Origin: Turbatrix aceti
Taxonomy: Eukaryota > Nematoda > Chromadorea > Rhabditida > Panagrolaimidae
Direction: 5' to 3'
Length of the DNA stretch: 64,000 bases
Assembly (NCBI GenBank): GCA_963969345.1
Contig: OZ017769.1
Coordinates: 9,551,725-9,615,724, forward strand
Below the pieces are notes generated by a model. The model saw only the letters and a list, made by a program, of their open reading frames with translations. It made no database searches and had not been told where the DNA came from. The position numbers and the translations under genes were made by a program. Of this stretch, positions 49,115 through 61,480 are shown piece after piece (position 1 is the stretch's first letter; every line of letters starts with the position of its first letter).

Positions 49115-49250
49115 TGATAAGCGGTTGTTGCAGTCCTTCACTGATTGGTAGAAGTCATCGTAGTTGCTTACTGTCGCTAAGTTTGAACGACTGTTTTTTT
49201 GTTCAAAAAAATCTTCCTCTCCCTTATTCAAAAATTTGCATTTTGAAATT
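49115..49250 (-). promoter_or_regulatory. Duplicated promoter and leader of TWK-a
   Basis: Shares TAGAAGTCATCGTAGTTGCT and several following blocks with 51400-51530 upstream of TWK-b. The match includes the remnant first exon, where ATGGAA is missing, and a donor changed from GTATGT to GTTAGT. Confidence 0.7.
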
Positions 49251-49335
49251 TCAATTCTTGTTTAGTTATTTATGAACATACCGGACAATAAAACATTTTT
49301 TTACAAAACAAAACAATTATTTACACTGATAATAG

Positions 49336-51412
49336 TTAGGAATTATCGCTGATAGGCTTCATTGCCTTATCCGAGTCAATGTTCACGCAGATGCTTCCCG
49401 CCCCATGGAACGCATCATTGGTGTTATCGATCGTGAGGTTGACCTCGGTGCCGTCTGCTCGGACGGTCGTCTTCTCTCCACTGATCCGACTAAATGCTAT
49501 CTGGTAGGCGTCGTAGCGGAGCCAGTGCTGCATGAAGTAGAACGTGATGGCAACCAGCGTTTGAGTGACGACAAAAAATGGCATGTAGAGAAAGTTGAAG
49601 TAATCGTTGACATCGTCGATGTCTCCGAATCCGATGAGTGTAACCGTCGAAAAGCAGTAGTACGCCGCTTTTGACCAGCTCCATTTCCTTTCACAAATGT
49701 AAACGATCGTTGTCGTGATCGTGCAGGCTACCAAAGAGACATTAGCGAAGATGACGAATCTCCAGATTGTATTCAGCCGAGTTGCCGAACCCAGCAAATG
49801 CTTTTTGACCCGAATGGCGATGTTAATCAGACATCGACCGAGGACCACTCCGAGATCGCTAACCAACGCGGTGTAGAGCGGGATGCCGAAGATAGCGTAG
49901 AGCATCGTGAACACGTGACCGAACGGCGTGACCGTAATTATGCAACCGTAACCCACGGTAGTATAGACTGTGGTGACGTAGAGCATGGCGTCCATATAGG
50001 TTTTGATCTGAGAGCGGGTTTCGCGTTCTCTTATGTGTCTAAAAGGAAGTATGTATAATACATATACGTTGATGTTCTTTTGTTCAGTGTGCAGACGACG
50101 TTGCTGCCTTTGACGGGGAAGTTGACGTTCAGCGGAACGCGTATCTCCATTTCGGAGAGGAATTGCGTCCACTGATAGTGCGGGTGATTGTAGTCGTTTC
50201 CTGCGTTCGATTTCAACTTTTCAGCTTCTTCTTCTGATTCCTCATCGGCGTTGTCACCTGATTTGGCACTTTTCTGGGTTGGTGGAGCTTCAGAAGAACA
50301 TGAATATGGTGTTTTTTCTGGAGTCCCACCAGTCAATAAAACTGCGAAATCAAGCGACGAAGCCGAAGAAAAAGAAGAAGAAGTTGACAAGCTGAAACCG
50401 AACGCCGGTAACGGCTACAACCACCCGCGCTATCAGTGGACGCAATCCCTCTCCAAAATCGAGATGAGCGTTCCGTTGAATGTCAACTTCCCGGTCAAAA
50501 GCAGCAACGTCGTTTGTACACACTCAACAGGTCACACCTCACACTCAACAGGTTCACGTCAGATGCACAAAACTTTTTTTTAAAACAAAAAAAAACTCAC
50601 ATGAAGCACTTCTTCAAGTCCTTCGAAGCCTCCCTGAAAGCCACAACAGCATTCTCCCGACTTGACTCGTTGCTTGATAAAGAATAATCCAAAACCAAGT
50701 CAAAATTTTTGTCCATGATATTGGTATTGTTCAAGCAACCTGTTTTGTACACCTTTTCCTTGATCGCTTGCTGATATTCCAACAGCTGAAAATTGGATTT
50801 CTATGACTACAAAGCTAATTGAAACCCACAAAAAAGATCAGCGACCCCAGAGCAGAATAGATTATGATGAGAGCAATTTGGATTGCGATGCAAAGCAGCA
50901 AATTTCGTCTCACCACTATCGTCGATTTATTTGGAGATTTCGACGATTCAGTTGTGCTTGTCTTTGCTTTCACTGGTTCGAGCTGTACGGGGGGCTGTGT
51001 AATAAGTTCGCTGCAAAACGTTTTATTGGTTAGGGTTGCGAAATTCGCTTGGGAATAAGAGAAATTGGAATTGCTCAAAGGGGGTACTTTTTTAATGAAA
51101 AAAAAAACGTGACAAAATGTATTTAAAACGCTTTTTTTTAAACCAAAATAAACAAAAAGAAATCAAAATTTATTGTTTTGATACGAAACAAGAAATTATC
51201 AGTATTATTTTTCTGAAGGTATTTATTTTGGAAGGTGGAATCCCGGGATAATTCCCCGAATCGAAATCAGTGTTCCGCTGACTCCGACTCAGAGTCGACT
51301 CTTTGACCCTGACTCCGACTCTGAGAGTCGATTTTTCCCAGAGCGGAACGCTGATCAAAGCCCGCCAAAAAAAGCAAACATACGTGGTGAGAAGCGGTCG
51401 TTGTTGTTCCAT
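49336..51412 (-). CDS. Two-pore-domain potassium channel TWK-b (365 aa)
   Basis: Four exons: 51384-51412, 50830-51010, 50601-50785 and 49336-50038; all introns are GT-AG and phases agree (LLT-T-ELIT, IFF-LLEYQ, KCF-I-HIRE). Membrane segment 1 is at about 46-70, followed by a cap with cysteines and glycosylation sites (NNTN, SNESS). Pore 1 has TTVGYG at 158-163 and pore 2 TVTLIGFGD at 263-271, with the paired segments and conserved LRYDAY tail. This is a K2P leak K+ channel of the nematode TWK kind, about 60% similar by eye to TWK-a next door. The intron between exons 3 and 4 holds an inverted pair of NUDC fragments. Gating regulation cannot be read from the sequence. Confidence 0.93.
50075..50300 (-). 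pseudogene. NUDC exon-3 fragment, arm 1 (TWK-b intron)
   Basis: Minus-strand frame still open: EAPPTQKSAKSGDNADEESE, then [20 protein letters not shown] and NVVCTLNK. Very close to NUDC residues about 138-205. Confidence 0.92.
50312..50540 (+). pseudogene. NUDC exon-3 fragment, arm 2 (TWK-b intron)
   Basis: Plus-strand frame still open through [19 protein letters not shown] and [16 protein letters not shown]. It is separated from arm 1 by only about 11 bp, so the two arms form a near-continuous inverted repeat of about 460 bp in the intron. Confidence 0.92.
51266..51355. repeat. 90-bp foldback with TGACTCCGACTC repeats
   Basis: ATCAGTGTTCCGCT and AGCGGAACGCTGAT form the inverted ends; between them GACTCCGACTC and GAGTCG blocks pair internally. 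It lies in intron 1 of TWK-b. Confidence 0.75.
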
Positions 51413-51545
51413 GGCAGTCCGTCACTGATTTATAGAAGTCATCGTAGTTGCTTACTGTCGCTTTGTTCGCCGTCGCGACTGTTTTTTTCGTTCAAAAAAA
51501 TCTGCTTATCCCTTGTTTTCGGAAAATCTGCATTTCATACGATTT
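51413..51545 (-). promoter_or_regulatory. Promoter and leader region of TWK-b
   Basis: Sister copy of 49115-49250 (shared TAGAAGTCATCGTAGTTGCT), directly before the first exon. No clear TATA box. Confidence 0.6.
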
Positions 51546-52816
51546 TCAATGTTTGATTCTCGAATCTGTTGCTTTATTATTTTTTTTTATTATATTTGTA
51601 AACAGTTATTTTCTCTGTGAGTTCGGCGCAGTTGGAAATAAAAATGATAACAAGAGAGCAAAAAATAAAATAAAAATATTGGATGGGGTTACGGTTCAGA
51701 GGGGGCGGGGCGGAGAGGAGAAAGGCATGTGGAAGACATCAAAAGGGCCAGTGTATTGCTCTGGGGTTGTTTCAAGTGGGCTGGAGTATGAAAAAACAAC
51801 TGAAATAAAAAATAATATTCAAGGGATCAAATACAGTTTTGAAAAAAAACCGGGTAAAAACACTTCTTTTTTTGGACAAAAAAAGGTAAGAATGCGGCGA
51901 ATAAAAAACTACAAAAAAATATAAATTAATTCGAGAAACAAAAAATGTGTCTGTCTAAATAAAAACTTTGTAAAAAAAGACTAGAAAAAAAGTGTCAAAA
52001 TGAATGATTGAGAATTCTCAAGAGCAAGGACATACCAAAAGATTTGATTTTTTTTCTTCTTTTCACTGATCTTTCTGCTTCTGTCTCGAAAAAAAGGAAG
52101 GAAGGAAGGTTGACTGGCCCAGGGTAGAAGTGCCACGAACCGGGAAGGTGGGTGATCTTCGAGCAGAAGGAAGAAACAATGAAAATGAAGAAAAAAAAAT
52201 TACGAATGGCATGTCGATTGATTTTTCTTGCACGAGGAGCAGCAACAACGTAGTGTACGTCAGGAGGAGAGGAGGCGGCGGCGACTTGGCTTATTACACG
52301 TCGGCATGAAGAAGTGAACAGAGAGCAGCAGCGAGCAACAAACAATGATCATGAAGACGAACTGCGTCTTGTAATTCATCCTTGTGCCTAGAAAAATTAT
52401 TTGGCATAAAAAATGAAAAATTTAAATAATCAAAAAAAAATTTTAAATAAATTATTTTTGACTAATTTTTAAATTTTTAAACAATTTTTTGGCATGGAAA
52501 AACAACGAACATTTTGTTGACAACATTGAAAAAAAAAATACAAAAATTTCTATCCGGCATAAAAACAAAAAAAATTATTTAAAATATTTTTTTTGTACGA
52601 AACAACGCCCAAAATCTATTTTAAAACGTTAAAAAAATGACAAAAACATACATAAAAAAATTTTGATGCAATTTTTAAATTTATTTTTGGCATGAAAAAA
52701 TTTCGAAAAAGTTTAGTAAATTTTTTTATTTTAAAAATAAAAAAGGAGCTTGCAATTTTTACATAAAATGAAAACATTTTTTTGATAAAAATTTTTTTAC
52801 GAATGAAAAAACTCAC
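51546..52816. other. Intergenic region between TWK-b and endophilin
   Basis: No supported gene. Contains a G-rich stretch (51690-51725), an AAGG repeat (52096-52110) and extremely AT-rich sequence (52400-52800) downstream of the endophilin stop. Confidence 0.5.
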
Positions 52817-55710
52817 TTATTTGAGCGGTACAACAACTTGCACGTAAGTGACGGGGAAGAAGCCACTCTTACCATCGACGGATCCTTCATACCAATTTTC
52901 ATCGATCTGCGAGATGAGATTTACGATCTGGCCTTCCTTGAGTTCGAGTTCACCGGGATTTTCGGCCTTGAAGTCGAAGAGTGCCTTGCAAGACGGCTTC
53001 GCCGGGGCCGGGGCTGTATCGGTGGCCGGATAGGGCGGTGGCACGGCTCCCGACGCAGCGGGCGGCGCTGCACCCCATGAATCGTGCTTTGAGCCCCCAT
53101 TTGACGTCGCTGACGGGTATCCTGGAGAGTGAGAATTGATGTTGAGGTTTCCGGTGGCAGTCGAGAGCTCGGACGGCACGGGTGACCGTTCGCGGGGTGT
53201 TCGATCCGCGAGAACGGGCTTGACAAAGTGGTCACCAATCGGACGCGACGCTGCCTGGGATATCCGCTGCGTGAGGTGTTGTTTGAGTTGTTCGAGTACG
53301 CCGAGGGTCTGTTGGTGGAAATCGACCTGGGCTTCGACGAGTGCCCGAAGCTGAGAGATCTGTTCGACGTCATTGCTCAGCACGTTGAACATGGACATTT
53401 CAGCGAGTTTTTTGCTCTCCTCAAGTTTGTCTTCTGCCTGGATGAGTTCTTCGTCGCGTGTTCGTTGGCGCTTTTTGCAGTCATAATCGAGTCGTCGACC
53501 CTTCAGCTTCGTGCGATGGTGCTGAAAAAAAATTGGATTCAACAGATGAATCATCGAATGTTGGGTGAATCAATAAAAACAGTTTACAATTCTTTCCCTC
53601 GCCCTTGGTCACGACATTTTTTGTCAAAAAAAATTGCTGGTATCTATTGTTGAAAGAATAGATGAGTCACCCATCGACTGGGGAAAACAAAACAAAACAA
53701 AATGGTTGCATCTGGTTAAAATTCATTAGTCACTAAAAAATGTCGGAAAACAAGCGCAAAAATTAATACCAAATTGGCCTAAATTTCACTTTTGAGGCTA
53801 CATAAAATGGAAAAAAATGAAAATGTCAAAAACCGAAAAATAATCATAACAAAAAAATAAATCAACGATTGCAACAGTATTTTCGATACGAAAAAAAACG
53901 AAAAATTATCGTAACATTTTTCGATCGTAAAAATATGGCTAGCCAAAAAATATGTTTTTTTGCAAAAAAAAACAAAAAAAAATTATAAATATAGCTGCAT
54001 CGAAAAAAAACAAAAACTGATGGTAATATTTTCTTTCGTGACGAAAGAACGAAAAATTGATAGGAACAGTTTTTGCGACCGTAAGATTTTTAGCCTAAAA
54101 CTCTTTTTTTTTACCCTAATTTATTTACGATCAAAAGTCAATTTGAACAAATTTACAGCATCGCTCTCAGTTTTCAATTCCAAAGACCCCCTAAAAAACC
54201 ATTATGCCAGATTACGACCGAGACTCGTAAAATCCATAACCCCAAACGACCGCTGTCCACTTCCGGGCAAAAAAAAGTAGCCTCAATCAAATGAGAAAAA
54301 AAGCCACTTACATTGACGTCTTTCAACTCGTTGTTTTGAAGATGCGTAATGGGATCGAGAAAGTTGTGTTTCACGACGTCTTCCAGTTGATATTTGATAT
54401 CAGCCATCTGACGATACGATTCAGACGCATCCTTGAGCGCCTTGCCGAGTTCACTGTCGTCGCCGAGTGTCTGGCCATACTTGGTCATGGTTTCGGCGAG
54501 CAAACCCTCCGTCTGGGGATACGGCATCGTCTTGGTCGTGCCTCGGACCTTCGACATCGCTCCCATCGCTGCCATCTTGGCTCGGGTCGCGGGATTCGGT
54601 TGGAGGTATTCATTTGTGCCGTTGATCAGAGCGGTGATTAGCTCGTAGGTCACGTCGATCTTCTAAAACAAGTGGAAATATTTCAAACAGTTAAAAGGTC
54701 CAAAAGCGTAAAAAAATGATCAAAAATGTTCAAAAGTAGGTCGAAACAGTATTTTCGTGCCGAGAAAAAAAATGAACGTAACAAACTTTTCGTGTCGAAA
54801 GAACGAAAAAAAAATTATCACAGTTTTTTCGTGTCAGAACAATCGTAAGATTATCGTTACTCCGATCGCGACGTTTTCTTACTTTTATCCTACTTCTGTT
54901 CGTTTTATCTTTCTTTTTTTTGTCTTTTGTTTGGTTGTTTCTTTATATTTTGCTCTACCGGCTTGCGTATGTCACTCATCCAACAAGACCAAACATCGTT
55001 AGCAAATATATACTCTTTAGCTTTCTATTAGCGAATTAATGAAAAATTCCCCTAATTCGATCAGTTTTTTTTTCAAACGTAAATAATTGGTCAGCTATGC
55101 AACAGGTAAAAAATGTTTTGCTCTGTAACTTTTGTGATTTTCAAAAGAATTAATTGTGTTTGTGTTTTTTGAGTTCAAAAGAATGCGCCCCGTGTAAACA
55201 ACGGAATCTGTGAAGTAAAACAGTCAAAAGGTTGGATTTCACATCCGTTAGCCAGTGAGCTTGCCCAAGATGGGTTTGCGTGCTGTGGGTTGAGTAAACA
55301 ACAAAAAACCTCACCTCACAGCCGCAACCGCTTTTATTGCTTTTTGAAAGGCTTTTTTTTGCAAGTGAAAAAAAAATTGGATTGTTCAATAACGTGCTCT
55401 AGATAATATTTGGAAGGAGACAAAAAGAAAAAGGGATACAAGAGATTATTCAGAATTCATTGTTGCTTACCCTTTCCATCTCATTGTACTCATCGTCGAG
55501 TTTTGTGGGTTCAGCTGCTCCGACCGTCTCGCTGAGATACTGAAAACGATTTTTTTGTTTGTTGGATTTAACAAGCAGTTTAAATGGGAATTAAAATTCA
55601 AAAAACGTTGAAAAATCAGTTAATCTACGAAAGAGTAACCCATTAAAAAAAACAAAAAAACACACCTGATTGGCCTTGTTGAACTGCTTACGCAGCCCTG
55701 AAAGCGACAT
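52817..55710 (-). CDS. unc-57: Endophilin A (389 aa), UNC-57/SH3GL type
   Basis: Four exons: 55666-55710, 55471-55539, 54312-54662 and 52817-53521; all four splice cleanly in phase (KANQ-YLSE, MER-KIDV, KDVN-HHRT). The N-terminal amphipathic helix (MSLSGLRKQFNKANQ) and the N-BAR domain fill about residues 1-250, including LQPNPATRAKM, PYPQTEG and the LEGRRLDYD-like LKGRRLDYDCKKR. A Pro/Ala-rich linker (PPPYPATDTAPAPAKP) precedes the SH3 domain (333-389: ALFDF, ENWYEG, GFFPVTYV). The protein bends membranes and recruits synaptojanin and dynamin during synaptic vesicle endocytosis. The N-terminal sequence and exon layout resemble nematode UNC-57. The donor-like GTGAGT directly after the stop codon could allow an alternative end, but the SH3 domain is complete here. 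Confidence 0.96.
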
Positions 55711-55774
55711 GTTGGCCGTCGTTGCGTGTACGAGTCAGTCAACCAGGTCGAAATCGATTGATTAGTGCAACCTG
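55711..55774 (-). other. Endophilin 5' leader with splice acceptor
   Basis: A TTTTTTCAG acceptor (complement of 55772-55780) lies 62 bp before the ATG. It marks either a leader intron or a trans-splice site. Confidence 0.55.
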
Positions 55775-56323
55775 AAAAAATTGACAAAAAATAGAAAAAT
55801 ATTATTCAAAAATTTGTTTTTTTTGCACGTTCGCGTAGGAGATATTTATAAAAAATTTAAGCACACGCTTATCTATCTATCACTCATCGGGAACGCGTGT
55901 TTGTGTGTATATGAGTGTACATCATCGCCGCGGTCGCATTGGTCTCGTCACGAGGCGATGGATGATGCCGGACGGGCCGCTGGCGACCGACCTTGTACGC
56001 GAGAAAAAAAAGTTTATGGCCGGCGACTCTTCTCCCGCCGAAGGGAAAAGGGGGAAGAAAAAAAGTGGGAAGACTCGAATGATCGATTTCCGTTGTGTCG
56101 TAGACTCACTTTTTTTTCTTTTTCCCATTTTTTAGAGAATAAAGAAGGGGGAGGATACTAGGCGCCTTGGCCTTCGCCGTCGTCAGTCACCGCCGCCACC
56201 GTCCCAGAAATGGGCTGGCTCTGCGTCAGTCATCCCGGGCTAAGGGGTGGCTAGGAGAAAAAAATGCTAGCTAGGCGGTGACGGCGGCGGCAATGGCGAG
56301 ATAGAAAATAGTACACGTTCTGT

Positions 56324-56376
56324 ACGTCGAAGTAGGGAGAGCATAGGCACGCCAAACGCTCTCCCTACTTCGACGT
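56324..56376. repeat. Perfect 19-bp stem with 15-nt loop
   Basis: ACGTCGAAGTAGGGAGAGC (56324-56342) is exactly complementary to 56358-56376. It lies about 610 bp upstream of the endophilin start. The size is at the low end for a microRNA precursor and the stem has no bulges. Confidence 0.8.
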
Positions 56377-56525
56377 CAGTTACAGCTGCGAAAAAGACAA
56401 CTTTTCACGCGCGAGCAAAGCAGCCACGAAGAAGAAGCAAAGCTAGCCAGCCAGTTGGTCGGAATAGGGACGGGACGAACAAAGCCTTTTTTTCTCCTTG
56501 CTCATCCCGAGCTTTCTTCCCCCCC

Positions 56526-57418
56526 CCGTGCACGGTGTGTTATTTTCGGACAAACTTGCCCGCAACGTGCGCGCGCGCACAGCTTCAGTCTGCTTCGCTT
56601 CCCAGTGAGCACGTTGCGTTTTTTTCACAGGCATTTTTTTCTTTTGTGTGTTCATCCAATCAATAGATTACAATTTTGCGATCATTTTGATACCACATGT
56701 GAAAAAAAATAATTAGTTTAGGCGGAGCGGCAAGCTCCCCAAAATTGTCTTTTTGTTTAATTGTCATGACAATCACAGCCGAAATCGACCGTCAAATTCT
56801 CTTATAATTTTTTTATGGTATTAAAATGCCTAGAGGAACACATACGAATAATAAAAATCACCACTTATGCTTTTCCCCAATGAGATATCAATTGATTACA
56901 GATATCCCTTATAAAAAACTACGTAATCGACAGAAAAAATGCAATTTGAGGGTTCTCGCAACGACTAATTTTAAAATTCCGTGTGAGCGCGCAGCGCGTG
57001 CGCACTCTTTTATAAGGGAAATCAGTTATCAATTGATATCTCATTGGGGAAAAGCATAAGTGGTGATTTTTATTATTTGTATGTGTTCCTCTAGGCATTT
57101 TAATTCTATAAAAAAAAATTGGGACAATTAGACGGTCGACTTCGGCTGTAAAGATCATGACAATTTTGAAAAAAGTCAATTTTATGTAGTCTGTCGCTGA
57201 GCCCAAACTAAATATTTTTTTTCACGTGTGGTATCAAAATGATCGCAAAATTGTAATCTGTTGATCTGATGAACACACAAAAGAAAAAAATGCCTGTGAA
57301 AAAAACTCAAAGTTATCATTTTCACCCACAGGAAAACAAAGCAGGTTGAAGCTGTGCGCGCGCGCACGTTGCAGGCAAGTTTGTCCGAAAATAAGGGGGA
57401 ATAAGACACCGTGCCCGT
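56526..57418. mobile_element. Large foldback element of about 890 bp
   Basis: Arms of about 400 bp (56526-56930 and about 57000-57418) are inverted copies, including TTTTCGGACAAACTTGCC, a GCGCGCGCGC block, TTTTTTTCACAGGCATTTT and ATTAAAATGCCTAGAGGAAC. The left arm has an extra stretch near 56600 relative to the right. No protein is supported; probably a non-autonomous transposon. Confidence 0.8.
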
Positions 57419-60400
57419 GTGCCATCGATTAACGATGGCAACGTCGTCGTCGTCGGCGGCAACGATGGCGACGTCGTCGTTGACGGAACACAGGGGAGGG
57501 CGGCCTGGCCTTGACGCGCAGCACTACGCAGCGCACTCTCGGTTCCCGGTGCTGTTTCTTTCTTTCGTTTTTTTCCTTCAGCCAGTTAATTGCAGGCGCA
57601 AAGAGGTGGATGGATGGATGGATGGATTTTGCGTCGAGGCATGCCTGGTCTGGTCTGTTGGTTGTGGTTGACTGGCTGGCTGGTGTCTCGTGTACTCCAA
57701 CCCCAGTCAACTCCAACCCCGGGTCGATGATGATGTGCGATGTGAAACACGCGCACGCGCACAGGGGGCAAACCGGTACACATTTATGTACCTTTCCGAC
57801 AACAGTGTCGAGAGTGAGTAAATGAATGAGTGAAGGAAACAGGAAATATTTTGTAAATATGTAGGTCGTTAGTTGACTGTTTATACCAACATCAAGATTC
57901 AGTATTCAGTTTATCTTCCTCAAGCTTTAAAAGAAGCAAACTGCCACACCAGTTACCCCACGTAAGAATGCCAAAAAAGGAAGAAACGACTTCATAAAAG
58001 CGGAAACAAAAGAAAAAAATAACTGTCAGTCAGTAAAAAAGTCTTCAACGGAAGCAAGGAAGCAAGACAAACAACAATGCGTCCCTAGGGCAAGTGCTGA
58101 CTGCTGACTGATTGGCTCTTTTTTTGTTCGATTCCATTCTTTTCGTCGGAAAGGAAAGGAAAGCAAAAAAATCAATCAGCACAATACACTTTTGCGCTTG
58201 ATTTAACGCACACGCGATCAATCAGTTAGTCAGCATGCATCAGAAAGAAACGCAACAAATAGTACTCAAAAAATTGGGGAGGAGCTTGGGGCGAAGAAGA
58301 TACACGTTTGTTTTTTTTGAGGGAGTTGAACGCATTTTTTGACTGACTAAAAAGACAGCTGGGTGCACATCCGAAAAAAATTAGTGGTGAATGATCGAAA
58401 AAAAAATATGAGCGTATCGGAAGAGCAATCATCGATGGTAGCGGAGTGAGCGGGGAAAAAAGTGGGATGCGAGGTCAGGGACAGACAAAATTTGATCCGT
58501 CTATTCGTTGGCTGCTGGCGGATGGCTTCCAATGGATGAATGAATGGTCAATGGAGTAAACAAAAAAATCAGTTCAACGATAAACAAAGCCAGTTAAAAA
58601 AAGAAGGTGGAAACAACAAAAAATATTTCAAAACAAGTGACGCATAGAATTTATTTTTTTATTCTCGCGTCATTTGAATTTTAGATGAATTTCAAAAGTA
58701 TACGAGTTGGACTAGGAATAAAATAGGGATCGAAGAGTATCGAATAACAATTATAGGCTACTGGAAAAAAATGCTAGATTGTTTCCGGTAATTTTTTTAA
58801 CGTCAATAATTTTTTTTATAGTTTTAAAAAGTTCCTTTACGAATGATATCCAGTTAAAAAAATCTGTAAACTTTAAAATGAAATGATGAGAATTTCAGTT
58901 TTTCCGAAAAAACTTCCAAACCGTAATCCGATACTGTCTATCCCACACCTACCCGTCAGAGGAGCCCTACGCTTATGGGCATCGAGGGGGAGTTTTTTTG
59001 GCTTACTCCTGCCAACAGCAGCCACGTGTTTGACACATGTCGATGCCAGCAGAGCCAAATAAAAAAAAAGAGACTCAAAATGGACGTTCTTCAGTGTATT
59101 TAGTACTTACTTCCAGGCATGCATGTGCCAACCTAGCCCTTATGTTGGCTTGACTGACTTGGACGAGCTAGTCCCAGTCAGCCCAGCCCAGGACAGACCC
59201 TGAGAAGGAGAAGAAAGTTGACAGGATGAAAGACAGGGCGCTAAACTTTCACACAGTTTTTGTCCTCGTCCTCGTTTTCAACTTCAATTTGACGTCATTT
59301 GGAAGTAACAAATTTTTTTTGTTGCCGCCCATTGTAAAATTGCCAAGCATGAAAAGGGAACAAAAATTAATGGATGGACTTTTTTTGAGAGGGTTGCAAG
59401 TGGATGGATGTTTAATCCCCTCGGCGGAAACCATTCAGAACAAAATTATGTTTTTTTTGGTCCAATTGAACGAGCATTTGAAAAAAAACAACAACAACCA
59501 CCTGCAGGTGTGTTTTGAATTTTTAACACAGTTTATAAGCCATAATCATAAAATATTTAGATCAATTGTGGCGAAATGAAAAGTAATTACCTCAAATTTT
59601 TTATCATGGCACACAAAAAAAACGCACCAACAAAAAAATTTTCAATTAATCATCCAAGCCAAAGTTCGTAAATACACAGTTTAAAAAAAGACAAATTTCT
59701 TACACCTGTCATGACGGGATGAATGAAAAATCCTTTGAAAAATCTAACAGCAGTGATAAATTTGACCACACATTTGTAAAAAAAATTAGACTTTCCTTTT
59801 TTAGCCCAACTGTAGTTTATGAAATTCGATAACAACGCGCAAAAATGGAAATTTGAACGAATTTTAGGACGGTCAAAAATAATTTGATTTTTCATCATTT
59901 GAACTAAAATTTGTCGGCTAAATTAAATAAAATGCCAAAAAAGTGGAACATTGTTTATGGTATTTTTACCAGTTAAAAAATCACAAAAAATTTGGTTAAA
60001 AATCCAAATTTGAACACAAAATCAGTAAAAACCCTCGCCTAAAACTTTAATTTTAAAGTAAGTTTTAAAATTAAAGTTTAAAACTTACTCCACGAGAGCA
60101 GGACTTCCCTTATTATCGTCTTTTTTATTCATCTTTGGCATTTCCAATGTCGTCCTATTCACATCAGTTTTTTTATTCCTTTCCTTCCTCGTTGCTCTCC
60201 CCCCTTTTTTTGAGGCAAACAACGGATGATCGTTTCGAAAAAAAATTATCGAAGCCCATTTGGAATAAAGACGTGCTAAAAACCAAATGTAAATAATATG
60301 CAAGAAAAGGAAACCCGCGGCCGCGGCAGGTTAATTGCCAGATTTTCTAAATTAAATAAAAAAAATTGTGTATTTACAAAAAATTGTATTATCAAAGCGC

Positions 60401-60955
60401 ACAAATCATAGATATTTATGTTAGTATACTTCCGAATAGCCCAGATTATTGAATTGTCAGTTTTCCCTCGCAGTTAATTCCACCGCGGGTAAAAAAATAA
60501 AAAAAGGAGAACGCAACGTCACGGAAGAACAGAAAAAAAGAAGAAAAACTGCCGGGAGTGAGGGGGTCATAACTTATCATACAAGCGTGCCACTTTTTAT
60601 GCCAAAATAGTTTTTGTTCGCCGGAATAAATATTGGCCTGGCTTATGACTGCCTGCGTCCATGGCAAATCCATAGAAACGTAGAGCAGGCGACCCGGCGC
60701 CCATTACAATGCAAAAGGAAAAAAACGCAGTTGCAACTTCAGTGATGGATGTGATGGGGTTTATGGCAGGGCGTGGTGCTTGGCATTTGGATAATCAAAT
60801 TGGTACACCGCAACCAAGTGCACTAGGCGCACAAGAAGTCAGGTAACGAGAAAAAAAAACAAAATACGTAAAATCTGGGAGGAAAATGGAGTTTATTGGT
60901 TTTTATTGACAGGTACATTCCGTGTTCAATGGCATGCCATAAAAATTTACGATAA

Positions 60956-61480
60956 GACATAGCGTTCTGACGACATCACAAAGCCATCCAGTTTCAAAAA
61001 AATGAATTCAAAACGTTCAAAAAAAAGCAAAATGGACCAATGTGGGTCTCGAATGGAAATTTATAGGACTCCGAAAATTTTCACTTCGATAACCGTGAAA
61101 ATCGAAATTGTATAACTTTCACATTTTCCACCAATTTTTTTCAAATACCGTTACTGTAGGATTGCAATTTCTTCCAGTTTAAACGTACCCAAAAAAACAT
61201 ATAATCTAGTCGAAAAGATGCAATATAAATTTATGATATGACATAGCGTTCTAACAATGTCAAAGAAGTACAGTTTCAAAGAAAATGAATTGAAGACATT
61301 CAAAAAAAGCAAAATAGACCTATGTGGGTCTCGAAGGGAAATTTTTTGGAGTCCAAAAAAATTCCCTTCGAGAACCGCAAAAATTAAACAGAACACTTTA
61401 CTGTACGTCAGTTTTTTTTCAAATACCGTTGTTATCAACTTTTCGGGCGACAGCGCATTCCAGTTTAAACGAACCAAAAA
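60956..61480. repeat. Diverged direct duplication of about 240 bp
   Basis: Two copies about 284 bp apart share ACATAGCGTTCT, AGCAAAATGGACC/AGCAAAATAGACC, GTGGGTCTCGAA, TTTCAAATACCGTT and TTCCAGTTTAAACG in the same order. Confidence 0.7.

Noticed and set aside
53228..53653. 141-codon frame antisense to endophilin
   Set aside because: Shadow of endophilin exon 4, which has a clear domain structure.
59226..59579. 117-codon plus frame with a hydrophobic N-terminal stretch
   Set aside because: No cleavage site, promoter or splice evidence and an AT-driven composition; cannot be separated from chance.
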